From Hoplostethus atlanticus (taxonomy: Eukaryota > Chordata > Actinopteri > Trachichthyiformes > Trachichthyidae), in the NCBI GenBank assembly GCA_034670405.1, contig JAXDDX010000119.1, positions 1,460,097-1,524,096 of the forward strand: a DNA stretch of 64,000 nucleotides, written 5' to 3'. A model generated the notes under the pieces. That model did not search any database, had not been told where the DNA came from, and was given only the letters and a program-made list of their open reading frames with translations. The position numbers and the translations under genes are program-made. Positions 1 through 10,802 of the stretch are shown here, one piece after another; position 1 is the first letter of the stretch; each line of letters starts with the position of its first letter.

Positions 1-1249
1 ACGCGCGCGGGGAGCCAGGACGGGGCAAAAAAGAAGCGTTTGTTTCGGTACGAGGCAACCGAGAGCCAGTGAGTTGGGAAAATAAATTGTGAGAACTTCG
101 CTTGTTTGCTGTTCACATTTGGGATTTCTAAACATTTCCCCCAAACCTCCAGCCTTTCATTGCTACATGAAGTATGCTCTCTCTGAAATTCAAAAAGAAA
201 CCCAAGTATAGGGAGTGGAGCCTCCATGGGCATAGGGAGCCTCCAAGGTTCCTGACAGGAATTTGAAGGACATCATGTATATGTATAGTCACTTTTATTA
301 CAGAATATGAGGTCTAAATCTAATACACATGGAAATACATTTTTTAAATGTTTCTAAAATAAACATCAGCTCTAAAAAATATTATATAGTGTTATTTTAA
401 GCATTCCCTACATGCCTCCTGCCTACTAGCACTAGGGCTTGTTTTCCCTGCCGATTGAGTCTACCAGAGATGTATCACAGCTGCTAAAAAGAGGTAACGC
501 TCCACTTGGCAGTGTTGATGTTTCCTTATGAAATATGTCTCAGCAGGCAGTGGCATAGCAGGGCTCCATGCTGAGGAGAAGGAGACAGGGAAGGCTGATG
601 GATGGCCACGAGGCGCAGGCTTCGGCTTGACTCACTTCAAGGAGAGAAACGGCTTTTGATCTGCTTGGAGGTGAAGGTGGGGAAGAACAGGACCTCTCTG
701 GAATCTGGTTTTCCCTGGAGCAAAGGTGCCTCACCTCCCAACCACTCCATTCAATCACACAGATAAAATTGAATTGTGGCAACACGATGGTGCTTCAACC
801 TTGTGGCAGACTGGGGGTGAGAGTGGGGGTGAGGCGTAGGCTGGATCCAGGAGATTGCTGAGTCAGTGGACTGACACTCGCCGGATCCAGCACCGGCTGC
901 GTCCAATTAAGGCCAATTGCAGCCGGGCCCTTTAAACATGAGTGTGCATGTGTGAAGCCAGAGGGAGAGTCTGAGCGAGCAACTGAGTGCTTGGGTCCGA
1001 CAGCAGATCAAAGTCAGCACTCAAACTCCAAGGACCTCAACTCAAAATCCAAACGAAAAAGACAAAGTCAACGTCTCCTAGAACCACTGATCAGTCTCTT
1101 CATCTTCCTGGAGGGATTTTCTCCCACTCCTCACATAATTCGACCATTTCAGTGCGGTTTGAGGTTTCACATGAACAGACGCTTCAGGTCCTGACAGCAT
1201 CTCAGTTGATGGCCTGACATCATGTGCCAGACTTCTCGAGACTTCTCTG
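1..1249. other. No gene recognised
   Basis: I see no coding exon, RNA gene or clear transposon in this stretch. The first 25 bases are CpG-rich, but the signal is too short to call a CpG island. Short reading frames here have no recognisable domain. Confidence 0.5.
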
Positions 1250-1500
1250 TTATTCTAATGGTGGACAGTTTGGACCAAACAGTTCAATTTTGGACTCATC
1301 TGTCCAGAGAACAGACTTCCAAAAATCTCAGGTTTGCCCAGATTGTCTCTGGCAAACTTGAGATGGGCAGCTTTGTTCTTTTTAGACAATAGGGGTTTCT
1401 TCCTGGCTACCCTTGAATGCCATTTCAGTGTTCTTCTTATTGTTGACAGATGCACAATGACGCAGCAATGGAGGCTTGTGGATCTCTTTCAGGTCTCTTT
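1250..1500 (-). pseudogene. Tc1-like transposase relic (internal fragment)
   Basis: This is a decayed piece of a Tc1/mariner transposase, the DDE enzyme that cuts and pastes its own element at TA sites. On the minus strand one frame reads STIRRTLKWHSRVARKKPLL and then LKFARDNLGKPEIF, which match the linker and early catalytic region of fish Tc1 transposases. A different frame then reads VLWTDESKIELFG, the block carrying the second catalytic aspartate (in WTDE). The two blocks lie in different frames, so at least one frameshift separates them. The start, the third catalytic residue and the terminal inverted repeats are not visible. A full Tc1 transposase is about 340 residues; under 90 are recognisable. 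It cannot be active. Confidence 0.8.
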
Positions 1501-1544
1501 AGATCACAGCAGAGTGTTTTTCTTTCTCCTGCATGGTAACACAA

Positions 1545-1850
1545 ATCATATCAATTATGACAAATAAAATGCTTACAGAATACAATCAGAGCAAAGCCCA
1601 TAAAAACAGTAGACAGGTAAAAGAGGACTGAAAGGACTTAACAGAGACAGCAAGCCTACATAATCTGCCTAAAGTAGTCTAACCTGACCGGCACCACCAG
1701 CCTGAGGTTGAAGACAAGGAAAAACTCCCAGAAAAAAATGTAAGAAACCTTGGATGGGGCAATTCAGAGAGGCCCCTCCCACCAAGCATGCTGGGTGTAG
1801 ATGACAGGACAAAATATAGTGCAGGCCATATAGTTCTGTGTATATAGTTC
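1545..1850 (-). mobile_element. LINE 3' untranslated region, copy A
   Basis: This segment shares long stretches with 5540-5890 and 19858-20020. Common blocks are a run near TTTACAGAATACAATCAGA, then AGGTAAAAGAGGACT, then GAAACCTTGG and finally GACAGGACAAAATATA. It lies directly downstream, on the minus strand, of the LINE coding remnant at 2095-2345, so I read it as the 3' part of that element. The shared order shows a family; the assignment to the LINE rests on adjacency and on the tail seen in copy B. Confidence 0.65.
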
Positions 1851-2094
1851 AGCTGAATAGTTCAGTATCCTTTTTCAGCCAGGGCCCCTGTAGTTCATTC
1901 AGTGTATGTAGTGATGAGATCCCGCATCTCACATCAGCCAGGGCTGGCACCACATCTTAATTTGGCCCCCGGGCCGGTATCTGGACTCCATATCCACCAG
2001 GATCCAGGATCCAGGACCCACGTCCCAGCTCAGCCAGGGTCCAGCACCCACGTCTGAGATCAACCAGGGTCGTAGGGGACAATTAGAGATAGAT

Positions 2095-2345
2095 ACGACG
2101 GTCCACGCAATGCTTTATAAATTAATAGCAGTACTTTGAAGTTAAATCTGGCCTGGATTGGGAGCCAATGGAAAGAGACCAAAATAGTGTTATGTGATCA
2201 AATTTTCTAGTTTTTGGTCAATATTGTAGCAGTAGCATTTAGTAGGAGGTTTTTAACACTGGCAGGGCACAGATTAAAACATTACAATAGTCAAGTCTTG
2301 ACAAAACAAAAGCATGCACCAGAATTTCAGCGTCAGTCAGTGTTA
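2095..2345 (-). pseudogene. LINE reverse transcriptase C-terminal remnant
   Basis: On the minus strand one frame reads HAFVLSRLDYCNVL, and a neighbouring frame reads FHWLPIQARFNFKVLLLIYK. These correspond to the SRLDYCN and LHWLPV...RI.FK blocks after the reverse transcriptase core in fish L2/CR1-type LINE ORF2 proteins. The intact LINE copies at 29645 and 44487 have the same blocks (SRLDYCNSLLAG and LHWLPVAARIQFKTL). At least one frameshift and two stops lie between the two blocks here. The polymerase core and endonuclease are absent. Sequence identity to the young copies is low, so this is an older, separate subfamily. Confidence 0.75.
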
Positions 2346-2939
2346 AAATAGAAATATGGTAAATATCGATCCCCTATTTCAGTTAAGAGAAGGCTAATTG
2401 GATTGCATGGTAAAAACTCCCTTCAAAAAAACACTCTCCTCATCTAAGGTACTTTAACTTTGAAGGGTAAACTCTGTTCTTCAAGTGAAAAAGAGGGTAA
2501 ACTAGAGGGTGAGTGGGTTTCCCCTCACCTATGAATCAGGGTTGTAGCTGAAGGGAAACCCACTTAAACTCCAGCTTACCGGAATGAGTAGTCATATCAC
2601 AGGCGGTCCAGAGGATGGGCACGATAAGAGTGCTGAGAAAGGCGGATAGGGGAAACGGGTTAGAAAATAGGTAGAGGTGTGTTGTGTAACGTAACACGCT
2701 CTCTCTGCAGCAGCTCTCACACAATAAGACACCTCAGATTAGCTGAGTCATAATCACTGCTACTGTGTCTTACGGGGCTGACCTATTTGTGCCTTATTAA
2801 ACACACGGGCATGTGCACACCGACACGCCTCTCCCTCTCTTTATCTCTCAGTCTGCATCTTTCATCATCCCTTAGTCACTGGTCATTTTGAAGGCTGATA
2901 CCGAATAAAACATATTCGACTGATGTTTCTTCTGAAATC
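2346..2939. other. No gene recognised
   Basis: Nothing recognisable. The 5' extension of the LINE remnant may run into the first 100 bases, but I cannot read protein blocks there. Confidence 0.4.
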
Positions 2940-2947
2940 TTCCATTT

Positions 2948-3121
2948 CACATGTGAAACCTGCACTCTCACATGTGAAATGAAATTTCCACGTGTCAAAT
3001 TCACATGTGAATTCGACATTTTTACATGTGACTGGCTTTATTCACATGTGAAAAACTAATGTGTCCACAAACCACATGTGGGAACACTCACATGTTGTTT
3101 TCCACGTCATTTCCACATGTG
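2948..3121. repeat. Cluster of CACATGTG palindromes
   Basis: The 8-bp palindrome CACATGTG occurs exactly at 2948, 2969, 3002, 3043, 3073 and 3114. Near matches occur at 2989 (CACGTGTC), 3023 (TACATGTG) and 3089 (CACATGTT). Spacing is irregular (about 20-40 bp). Most copies are extended by T on the left and A on the right, for example TTCACATGTGAA. The core is an E-box (CANNTG), the site class bound by basic helix-loop-helix factors. The array could be a decayed palindromic satellite or mobile-element fragment instead of a regulatory module; the sequence alone does not decide. Confidence 0.75.
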
Positions 3122-3125
3122 ACTT

Positions 3126-3676
3126 TTTTGTAAGGGCTTTTATCACTTTGCCGCTGCAATGACCCAATTTCCCCTTAGGGATCATTTTGTCTCATCTAAA
3201 GTAGTGTGATTTTTTTTACAGTGGCTGCATCTGTCGGCGTCTTTCATCTCCCCTCCCCTCCTCTCCTCTCCTCTCCTCTTCCTCCTCCACCACCTCCACG
3301 CATTCATCCTCTTCTTCATCTTTCTCGAGCCGATCAAATATTTGCTCTTCCTGGGCCCCGGTCTGTTTATCTTCTGGACTGTGTTTTCAGCAGCGGTCAA
3401 GCCTGTGCAAGGGCTCAACAGGGCTGTCTCAGACGGCCCAGTGTTTGACTTAGCGGCTGGGGACGGAGGCTGGGCCGGGTCCGGGGCTCTGAGTGCACCG
3501 GCAAACGTTGGCTGCTCTCCCTCGCAGGGACTCTGAGGCTCGGACACTGTGGCCATTCAGTCTCCCGGCGCACACAGGATAGAGTCTGGATTGTTTGCAA
3601 GGCAATGGCAATGCCAGGAATGCTGAGCCCTAGTTCCTCCCTGGGAAAAAAAGGTATTTGGTTCTCTGTCGGTGAG

Positions 3677-3707
<31 letters not shown>

Positions 3708-5539
3708 GGCTTTGAAAGGTTGCAGCAGCCCGATGAGAGGGATCACTAGGTGCATTAGACCTGTTTCCTCTTCCCTGTAGATTCCAGTCCGGCTAGTCAG
3801 AGAGGGCCTCCCAGCCAGAGGAATCCTAAAGACAGCTACTGCTTTCCACATCGGTATTTCCTGACCCAGTCCCACATCCCTAGTGGCTGATTCACAGTTA
3901 TGGGCAATAAAATAACAGAAAGCTATATAGGGATGAATAGACAAAATATTCATTTTTAACTTTGCATGAACAATAATCAAGAGAATTCAATACACTATGA
4001 AGTGCTGTCTGTTTGTGTTCAAAACACTCAGAATCCAAGAAGAATATTCTTTATTCTTTATTTCTTTATTTTAATTTTTTTTTTATTCCCCTCTTATTGA
4101 CTTCCGTCGCTTCCCATCAGTGCTACCAGTTATGCTCCAAGACAGACTATGTGCATATTGTATAGAAAAGAGACCTATTTCAATTTTTTAATTTTTTAAT
4201 ATTTTATGCAACTTATACTTTTTAATTTATTTTTTAATTTATTTTATACAACTTATACATTTTTCTTTTACTACTTCAAAAAGAGACCTATTTCTATTAT
4301 TATTTTTTTTGCTACTTTTTTTGCTACTTTTGTTTGCTACTTTTTTTTTTAACGTCTTCAAATTTTTTGTTATATTTGATGGGACCTACAAGAGCAACCC
4401 ACCTATTTAAATTCCTTGTGTATGTGAACTTGGCTAATAAAATTGGATCTGATACTCATTCTGCAATCACATCATCATCATTATTATTATGCCTTCTACA
4501 TAACAACAATACAGTGTCATAACCAACTGGCTTATTGGCCCAGAGAAACCAAGCTGTTACTCCTAATCAGGCGTGTGATGATACTTCATAATCACCCATT
4601 ATCATTTTCATTTGGTTCATTGAGCGCGGGGCGGGATGATCTTTCGCGGCTTAAACAGTTTTTCCATATGCAAAACCATGATCGGAGGGGCGCGTGGACC
4701 CGCTATATCCCTGCAGATCGTAATTCGTCCAATCTTGGCCGGAGCCGTGCGTGACTGTGTGTCCACTTAGCAACTCAGCTACCGTGCAGCCTGAATGCAA
4801 CGCGAGCTCAGCCGGCAGGGAGGAAATGAAACACACTCCAAAAGTCACAGAGAAGGGGCCATAAATCTGGAGACGTTGAAAAGCAAAAATAGGTGACAAC
4901 TTCCCGTATTCATTAAAAAACAAGTTCTCAGGTTCAAGTGATATCATGCGGGGAAAACCCAGTGTCGAGGGCTTTTCATTCAGTTGACTGATTTTTTCAT
5001 TATTGCGTGTATCCCAAGAGGTCATAACCTGATATCCTGTACCAGTTTGCTAAACTGGCTGCCAGAGTAAAAGCACATTTTCAGCCTGTTGCAGAGAGTA
5101 CATCTAAAACCTCCATGCGGGTTTAACAGAGCATGTCCTCACTTTTAAACTTCGATGAATGCAGGCATCAAGGGGCCAAGTGGAGAAGTCAGTGCACCAG
5201 TTGGTTTATCAGCTTCATTCCAGTGCAAAAACAAAAGCTCCTGTAAAAAAAGTGATAATCTCCAGGACACCTTTTAAAAACCTTCGAAGGAATAAGTATC
5301 TAGCAGATGAACACATTGCCTGTCACTCCTGGGCTGTCGTCACCTTCTTGTGAAATTCTGCATTCTCTAAAAGTGTCTACACGTGCTACTGTAGATCCTC
5401 AGAGTGGAATCCGTCCCTCCTATGGAGATCCTTAACCGCCCTAGGACATGCAGATTGAGAAAATTATCAAAACATATGTTTGCATTGGAAGCAATGGTTT
5501 GTTGGCTCCGACCAACTGATATTATTCTGCCTAGGGTTG
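3126..5539. other. Non-coding stretch with low-complexity tracts
   Basis: No gene recognised. It holds a pyrimidine-rich tract near 3249-3290 (CCTCT units), a GC-richer segment at about 3330-3600 that is open in more than one frame without a known domain, T-rich low-complexity DNA at about 4030-4350, and a small CpG-rich patch at about 4620-4770. In the T-rich part the phrase AGAGACCTATTTC occurs twice (near 4170 and 4283), which suggests a local duplication. Confidence 0.5.
3677..3702. repeat. (TC)13 microsatellite
   Basis: An uninterrupted run of 13 TC units, read directly. Confidence 0.95.
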
Positions 5540-5890
5540 CCAAATTTATTTACATAGCCCTTTATGACAAACAAGACTCAAAGGACTTTACAGGCCTAAG
5601 TAGGTCAGGCTGCTAGACAATCGCAATTATCAATTATCAATAAATTGTTACAAATAAGATGTTTACTGAATACGATCAGAATAAAAGCACATAGTAGACA
5701 GAGTAGACAGGTAAAAGAGGACTTAAAGAACTTAATGCAACCCTAACCCTAAGGCCTCTATGAAGACAAGGAAAAATCCTCAGAAAAACCCTATAGAACA
5801 AAAAATGGAAGAAACCTTGGGTGGGGCAAACTCAAGAGGCTCAGGGCAATAGATGACAGGACAAAATATACTGCAGGCCATGTAGTTCCC
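5540..5890 (-). mobile_element. LINE 3' end, copy B, with tail
   Basis: This is the best of three copies of one 3' segment (others at 1545-1850 and 19858-20020). Read on the minus strand it ends in CCTTTGAGTCTTGTTTGTCA, then a short block resembling GCTATGTAAATAAA. This matches the usual end of fish L2/CR1-type LINEs (CTTTGAG...GCGCTATATAAATAAA). No coding sequence is attached, so it is 5'-truncated near 5890, which is normal for target-primed reverse transcription. The subfamily is not known to me. Confidence 0.65.
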
Positions 5891-7083
5891 GCCTCCATTG
5901 GCTGATACTTGGCTGAGATTGAAAAAAAAAAACAGTGGTCAGGTCAGCAGTACTAGTGTAAGAAGATGTTTTTATATAGAAACTGCATTAAATAGCGTTA
6001 AAATAAAAAAATCAATCAATAAAATCATGACCAGTACAAATAATTTGAAAAAAATGTCTGGGAGCTCTGCCTCCGAGACATGTCTGTAGAACTAAACCTC
6101 CAATCTGCATTTTTTTTCACTTACATTAAGAAAAATAAGATCTGAAGAGAAAATGGCGATACAATCTTGTACAGTGCAGGCCATATATTGATACTGCATA
6201 ACAAGCAGGAAATGATTGAATACTGAAATTAGCAACATATTATGAAGAACAAGCGGAGGGGATGGTTAGTATTTGCAAAGGGGTCTGAGTTAACATGAAC
6301 CAGAACATTTCACTTCAAAGGCAGGACTGCAGGCATACTAAAAGGTACAGTACGCACATTTGTTGCAGTTGTTATATAAATCCAACAATTTCTTTGAAAA
6401 GACAAAAAAAATTATTTCTCTTTGTGAATGAACAGATTCTAATAAGCCTCTTTTATTTGATATGATCATGTACGTTGTCTATCTCCTCTATTTACTGACT
6501 GTTTTGTGTGTCTTGTAGCATTATTTACATCTTAGTGCCCCTGAAAAAAAATCAAAGAAAGGTTGTTTGATATTTAGCGCTAAAAGTTTACTGGATTTAC
6601 GGGCAAATTTGTTTACAAATGTGCTCGTTCCTGCATACTCCTGTGCAAATCTAACCTTGAAGTACCCAAACGCAGTAAGAACCGGTTGATCTTTTGCTCT
6701 AAACACTGAATTTTGCTTTGGTGCACTGTGACATGAAGTGCCGTTTGCTCAGAAACGCTGTTATTATGCTCAGAACCGATACTTAGCAAAACCGGATGAG
6801 ACGTTCACGTGCCAGCAGAGGAAAGGAAGGGAAACATTCTCCTGTGTCCTCGGCCAGAAGAAGACAGACAGTTTGTCTTATCAGCAGTGAATGAAGAATG
6901 AACATCCACTTCAAACATGCATTCTTTGGACATCACTTGTGGATAAAAGTACATTGTTTCTAGTTCATTTGCTGTGAAATATATATTATATATATATATA
7001 TTAATATGTATATATGTTATATATTTAACAGAAATATATACAAATTGTATAGTTATGAGATGAGCGCTTCTTTGATCCACCCT
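5891..7083. other. No gene recognised
   Basis: No exon, RNA gene or element identified. A TA-rich run lies at about 6978-7025. Confidence 0.5.
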
Positions 7084-7250
7084 TTGATAAATTGTTATGG
7101 AGCATCAATTTGTGATGTTCAATGCAGTTACTTCTACTTCAGTTAGTGATTTCAAAGGCTACTGTTGGTGGAGAAATTGGTGTCTCTTCCTCTTCTACGA
7201 TGGATTTCTCCCCTGTATGATTGTTGAACATCGGTGCAAAATAGTCTAGC
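7084..7250 (+). repeat. Dispersed repeat, uninterrupted copy
   Basis: This segment matches DNA on both sides of the minus-strand LINE insertion. The block ACTTCTACTTCAGTTAGTGA occurs both here (7131) and at 44465. The continuation (AGGCTACTGT, GTGGAGAAATTGGT, CTGTATGATTG) occurs here and at 48969-49033. It therefore shows the repeat as it was before the LINE inserted in the other copy. The family is not recognised and no protein is visible. Confidence 0.7.
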
Positions 7251-8710
7251 CTAGAATGAAGCCCTTGTTGTTTGATTCTGAGGGACTGACACCAAAACCT
7301 GATATTTACAGGTTGATGCTTTAGACAGCTGAAAAACATTTCTGCTATGGAAATATCTCAATGTGATGTCTGTCATGGTCTGTGGGAATAAGAAAAATAC
7401 ACCAGCAAACACCAAAATGGGCCCAGAAATGCAAGGTACATCACCAAAAGCAGATTTTTTGAGTGTTTTAGGATGGGTTTTTCCCCCCCATCATTTTCAT
7501 CGCCTCAGTCTTACGTGACAGCAAAATATGACCATTATTGAAGGAAGACCGTTGCCTGTTTACTTTGCAGGAAAAAGAATACTATACAAACTGTTTGCGC
7601 AGCTATCTAGAGTGCAGCCTCAGCTAAAAACAACACTGCATAAAATCATAATAGATGCAAACTTTCACAACACTCTGTGCTCTGTGCAGCTTGCACAGTG
7701 GCACAAAACGGCAGGTCTTTGGCAGGATGCAGACTGGAGGGTTAAGTGAGGGTGGCGGCTGGCGCTGCTGCTGATTTCCATGGGTTTGGACGAAAAACCT
7801 ACTGGCTTTTTATAGCCCAGCGGCCGGGCGGGGTCACAGGGTATATGTGTGGCTGACAGCGTTCACTGTGTGGGAGCGTGGCAGCCATTCAGACAGAGCC
7901 GAAAGAGAGGGAGAGGGGTGGTGGTGGGGTGGGAGAAAGCTTTAGACTGAGATTGAGAACCGATAAATGCAAAGAAATGCAAAAAGGCCCTCAGGCATTG
8001 CAAGCCGGATCTCACCGGCAAAAGAAAAAGAGAAGCACCTATGGGAGTTCAGCTAATGGACCGAGAGCGAAACGGACAGAGAGCTGCCAAGCAGTGACAA
8101 GCCAGGCCACTCCTCCCTCACAGCCTCAGGAAATGGCCTGGTCTCAGTTCCCAGAGCTTCAATTCTTGTGTGTGCGTCTTTCCGATAAGTCAAATGCCGA
8201 GTGTGTTTTATAACTGCTTTATAAAGGTCGCGAAACAGGCCGCAACTCCGGTGCCAATAACAGTGATATATCGCATGATGATAGAGAAGTTGCATACCGC
8301 GGGGAGGAGAGCAAGTTAACACACGAGCCTTTCTGTGTCATACCAGGGATTCCTCTCTGCTTGGGTTGGATGATGAGGACCAGAGCACCAGAGAGGCCCT
8401 GTCATCCAGGCAAATATAAAAACCTGGGCTGCATTATTTCAGCCCATAGATGGTTTTGCACTTCAGAGGGGGAATAAATGAGGCCGCCATTAGTCAACAG
8501 GGGATTTCTGTAAACTATTGAAGGCAGAATTCATTCAGAGTAAAAGCGCAGATCTTTTTTTTTTTCTGTTTTAATCTGCTGCTGCCGGATGAGATCAGAT
8601 ACTGAAAACATTTGTCTTATTTATCTCCATTCCGTTGAAGGATGCATGATGTTGATTTTTTTTTTTCAGTTGTTCAGGGTTGATTCTTTTTAATGAAGTG
8701 AGACCTGCAA

Positions 8711-8756
<46 letters not shown>

Positions 8757-9605
8757 GAAACGCTCGGCTTGAACCGAAGCTCCTTTGAACTGACAACTGA
8801 CAAAATGCTCTCTGTGAACTCCACTAAAATAAACCCATGTTTCACTGTCTTTTGGCAAAAGAATAAACACTTTTTTCCCCCTCTATCTAAACTCTGGCTT
8901 CCTTCCCCCCGTCAGTCAGTCAGTTGCGTCCGGGTGAAGTACTGAGAAAAAAAGCCTCGATCGGCGCCCTGCTTTTACCCTTCATGACCACAGCTAGGTC
9001 ATGCAGTGCGCTCGGTAGGAGAGGCCCGTCTACATTATAGGGTACCATAATGACAAAAACAAGGCAGCGACTTGGGACCAGATCACGGCTCTAGGGTTTC
9101 CACTAGTGGCTGCCTACTGTGTTTCAGTTCCCAGGCTTCTCCATTGTACCTCTCAGTCAGAGTGCCACCACAAAACAAGCTCCTTTATGGGGCCCGTGGG
9201 CTCACAGGACACCGCAAAACACAATACCAGCCGCCCCTCGGATCCGGTTACAAAACAACGGTGTAGGCCCACCTCGGTGCAGGTTCTGGCAGTAACAGTA
9301 GCTCAACACGTTAGCTACTGCATTAGCTCCTGGCCCGGCCGGTGCCACAGAGGAGGCTCACGTCAGGCCAGGGACAGGCTGGTTTGTTTGTGAATGAGCC
9401 ATTGAGCTCCAAAAGGGACAGCCTGTGTTTTGAGGTTAGTTAGACTTTAAGCATGTTGACACTGGCACCTGCTTTGGCACTCTGTTTGCAAAGCAAAGGT
9501 CATAAATTTAGACAATAGAAAGCCAAGCCCGAGTGGTGAAACGCAACGTTCATGGTTTTCTGTTTTGAAAAACGTGATGGAAATGGTAAAATGGAACAAA
9601 CAATT
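7251..9605. other. No gene recognised
   Basis: Apart from the CA repeat at 8713, nothing is recognisable. A purine-rich segment at about 7890-8060 is open in one frame but rich in basic and low-complexity residues and matches no domain I know. Confidence 0.45.
8713..8753. repeat. (CA)n microsatellite, about 20 units
   Basis: Uninterrupted CA dinucleotide run, read directly. A polymorphic marker candidate. Confidence 0.97.
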
Positions 9606-9660
9606 AAGGGTTTCACCAATACGGGTTTTCTGAAGGTCAAAATCAATACCAATATATATA
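9606..9660 (+). mobile_element. Fragment of a miniature DNA element
   Basis: The segment CCAATACGGGTTTTCTGAAG followed by CAATACCAATA resembles the end of a common fish hAT-type miniature element (an ATATGGGTTTTTGAAG... motif). An inverted relative lies at 49770-49841. It runs into a TA-rich tract at 9652-9670. No opposite end is seen, so this is a fragment. Confidence 0.4.
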
Positions 9661-9694
9661 TATATTATATTGTTATATAATCTTATATAACCTA

Positions 9695-9855
9695 TACATT
9701 TTTGGTACTTTTTGCTTTATTGGACAGTTTTTCAGTGGACAGAGACAGAAAAGGTGGGGACGAGAGAAGGTGCGATAAAGCTCCCAGGCTGGATTTGAAC
9801 CCAGGACATCACCAGTACACGGCATACCAACTGAGCCAACTGAGCCACCATATCT
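9695..9855 (-). mobile_element. tRNA-derived SINE
   Basis: On the minus strand the element has an RNA polymerase III A box (TGGCTCAGTTGG, plus positions 9827-9838) and a B box (GGTTCAAATCC, plus 9791-9801), spaced as in a tRNA gene. A body follows that ends in a sequence like CAATAAAGCAAAAAGTACC. The A box is present a second time at plus 9836-9847 through a 9-bp tandem duplication. SINEs like this are transcribed by polymerase III and mobilised by a partner LINE. No cloverleaf tRNA is encoded, so this is not a functional tRNA gene. Confidence 0.7.
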
Positions 9856-9859
9856 TTCA

Positions 9860-10309
9860 CTTTGACAATTTTCACATCACATCAGTTCTCACCCTGACAA
9901 AAACAAGAAAAACTAATTCATGAATACAATGACCATGATGTTAGATGTGTGGCCCAGAGTAAAGGACCCCCAAACCAAAACAAATCATAACTCTGTTTTT
10001 TTTTTTTGCTGCTTTTTAACCAGTAAGGAAGTTCGTTGGATCCGGAGACGAGGCCAACCCTCTCTCACACATGTAAGTCATTCACCCCTCTCTCTCAGTA
10101 CTTGGCTGATGGGAAAATAATTAATACATCAGCGGAAGACGTCACAGTGGGATATGACGAGTCCAACAAAATTCCTCGGTAAGTCGGTAGGAATAAATAT
10201 ACAACTGAAAGAAAAATAAAGCCCAAATCAACTTCGGAGCACACGTCAGTGAATTTGGTCGTTGCAATGTCCATAGACGCTGTGCTTAAAATAATCATCC
10301 GCCACATAA
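9860..10309. other. No gene recognised
   Basis: Nothing recognisable beyond a T run near 9998-10008. Confidence 0.4.
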
Positions 10310-10490
10310 ATAAATGTCAGTTTTGCTACTTTCTATCGCTGATTGATATAATGCAATTATGATTCAGCCTATAGACAGTTCACAGTTCAAACACCCGGTG
10401 TCTGGTAATGCCAAAAAAAATCCTCTGCCACACCGGAAGTGATGCGTTTCCGGTTCTCATCAACTTGTTTTCACAGGCTTCAAGGCCTTA
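10310..10490 (+). repeat. Unnamed dispersed family X, copy 1
   Basis: Shares blocks in the same order with 23385-23640 (plus) and 58560-58730 (minus): TGCTACTTTCTAT or a variant, then CTGATTGATATAA, then AAACACC followed by TGTCTGG, and a GAAG(T/C)GATGCGT block shared with copy 2. No terminal repeats or coding capacity are visible in this copy. Probably a non-autonomous transposon of an unassigned family. Confidence 0.6.
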
Positions 10491-10754
10491 AAATGTCAAT
10501 ACATGACAATTGTTTAACAGGTTGAAAACTTGTTCAACAAAGCAATAGTATCCCATGTTTGGAATTTTTTCACATTTTGGCTGTGACATTCAATGCTATA
10601 TTTTGGTGAGTACATAGGGAAAAAGACTAGCAACCACAAATAACTTCAAAATAATTTGACTTTAAGGCCAATCTAGTGTCACCTTTGGCCAGAATTACCC
10701 AGCTATGGGCTTTATTTACTGTATTTATCTCAATGGATTGAAGTCTTTTGTATT

Positions 10755-10800
10755 GTGTTGTTGCTTTGGATAAAAGCAAATGACTGTAATGTAATGTAAT
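10755..10800 (+). mobile_element. L2-like LINE tail remnant
   Basis: CTTTGGATAAAAGCAAATGA followed by CTGTAATGTAATGTAAT is the terminal part of the same 3' tail seen at 32771-32823. It lacks the upstream 3' end. A severely 5'-truncated insertion or decayed tail. Confidence 0.75.
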
Positions 10801-10802
10801 AA

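Noticed and set aside
5741..5752. CCCTAACCCTAA, the telomere repeat
   Set aside because: Only two units inside a LINE 3' region; expected by chance and not an interstitial telomere.
9780..9850. Functional tRNA gene on the minus strand
   Set aside because: A and B boxes are present but no acceptor stem or anticodon arm folds; the context and tail are those of a SINE.
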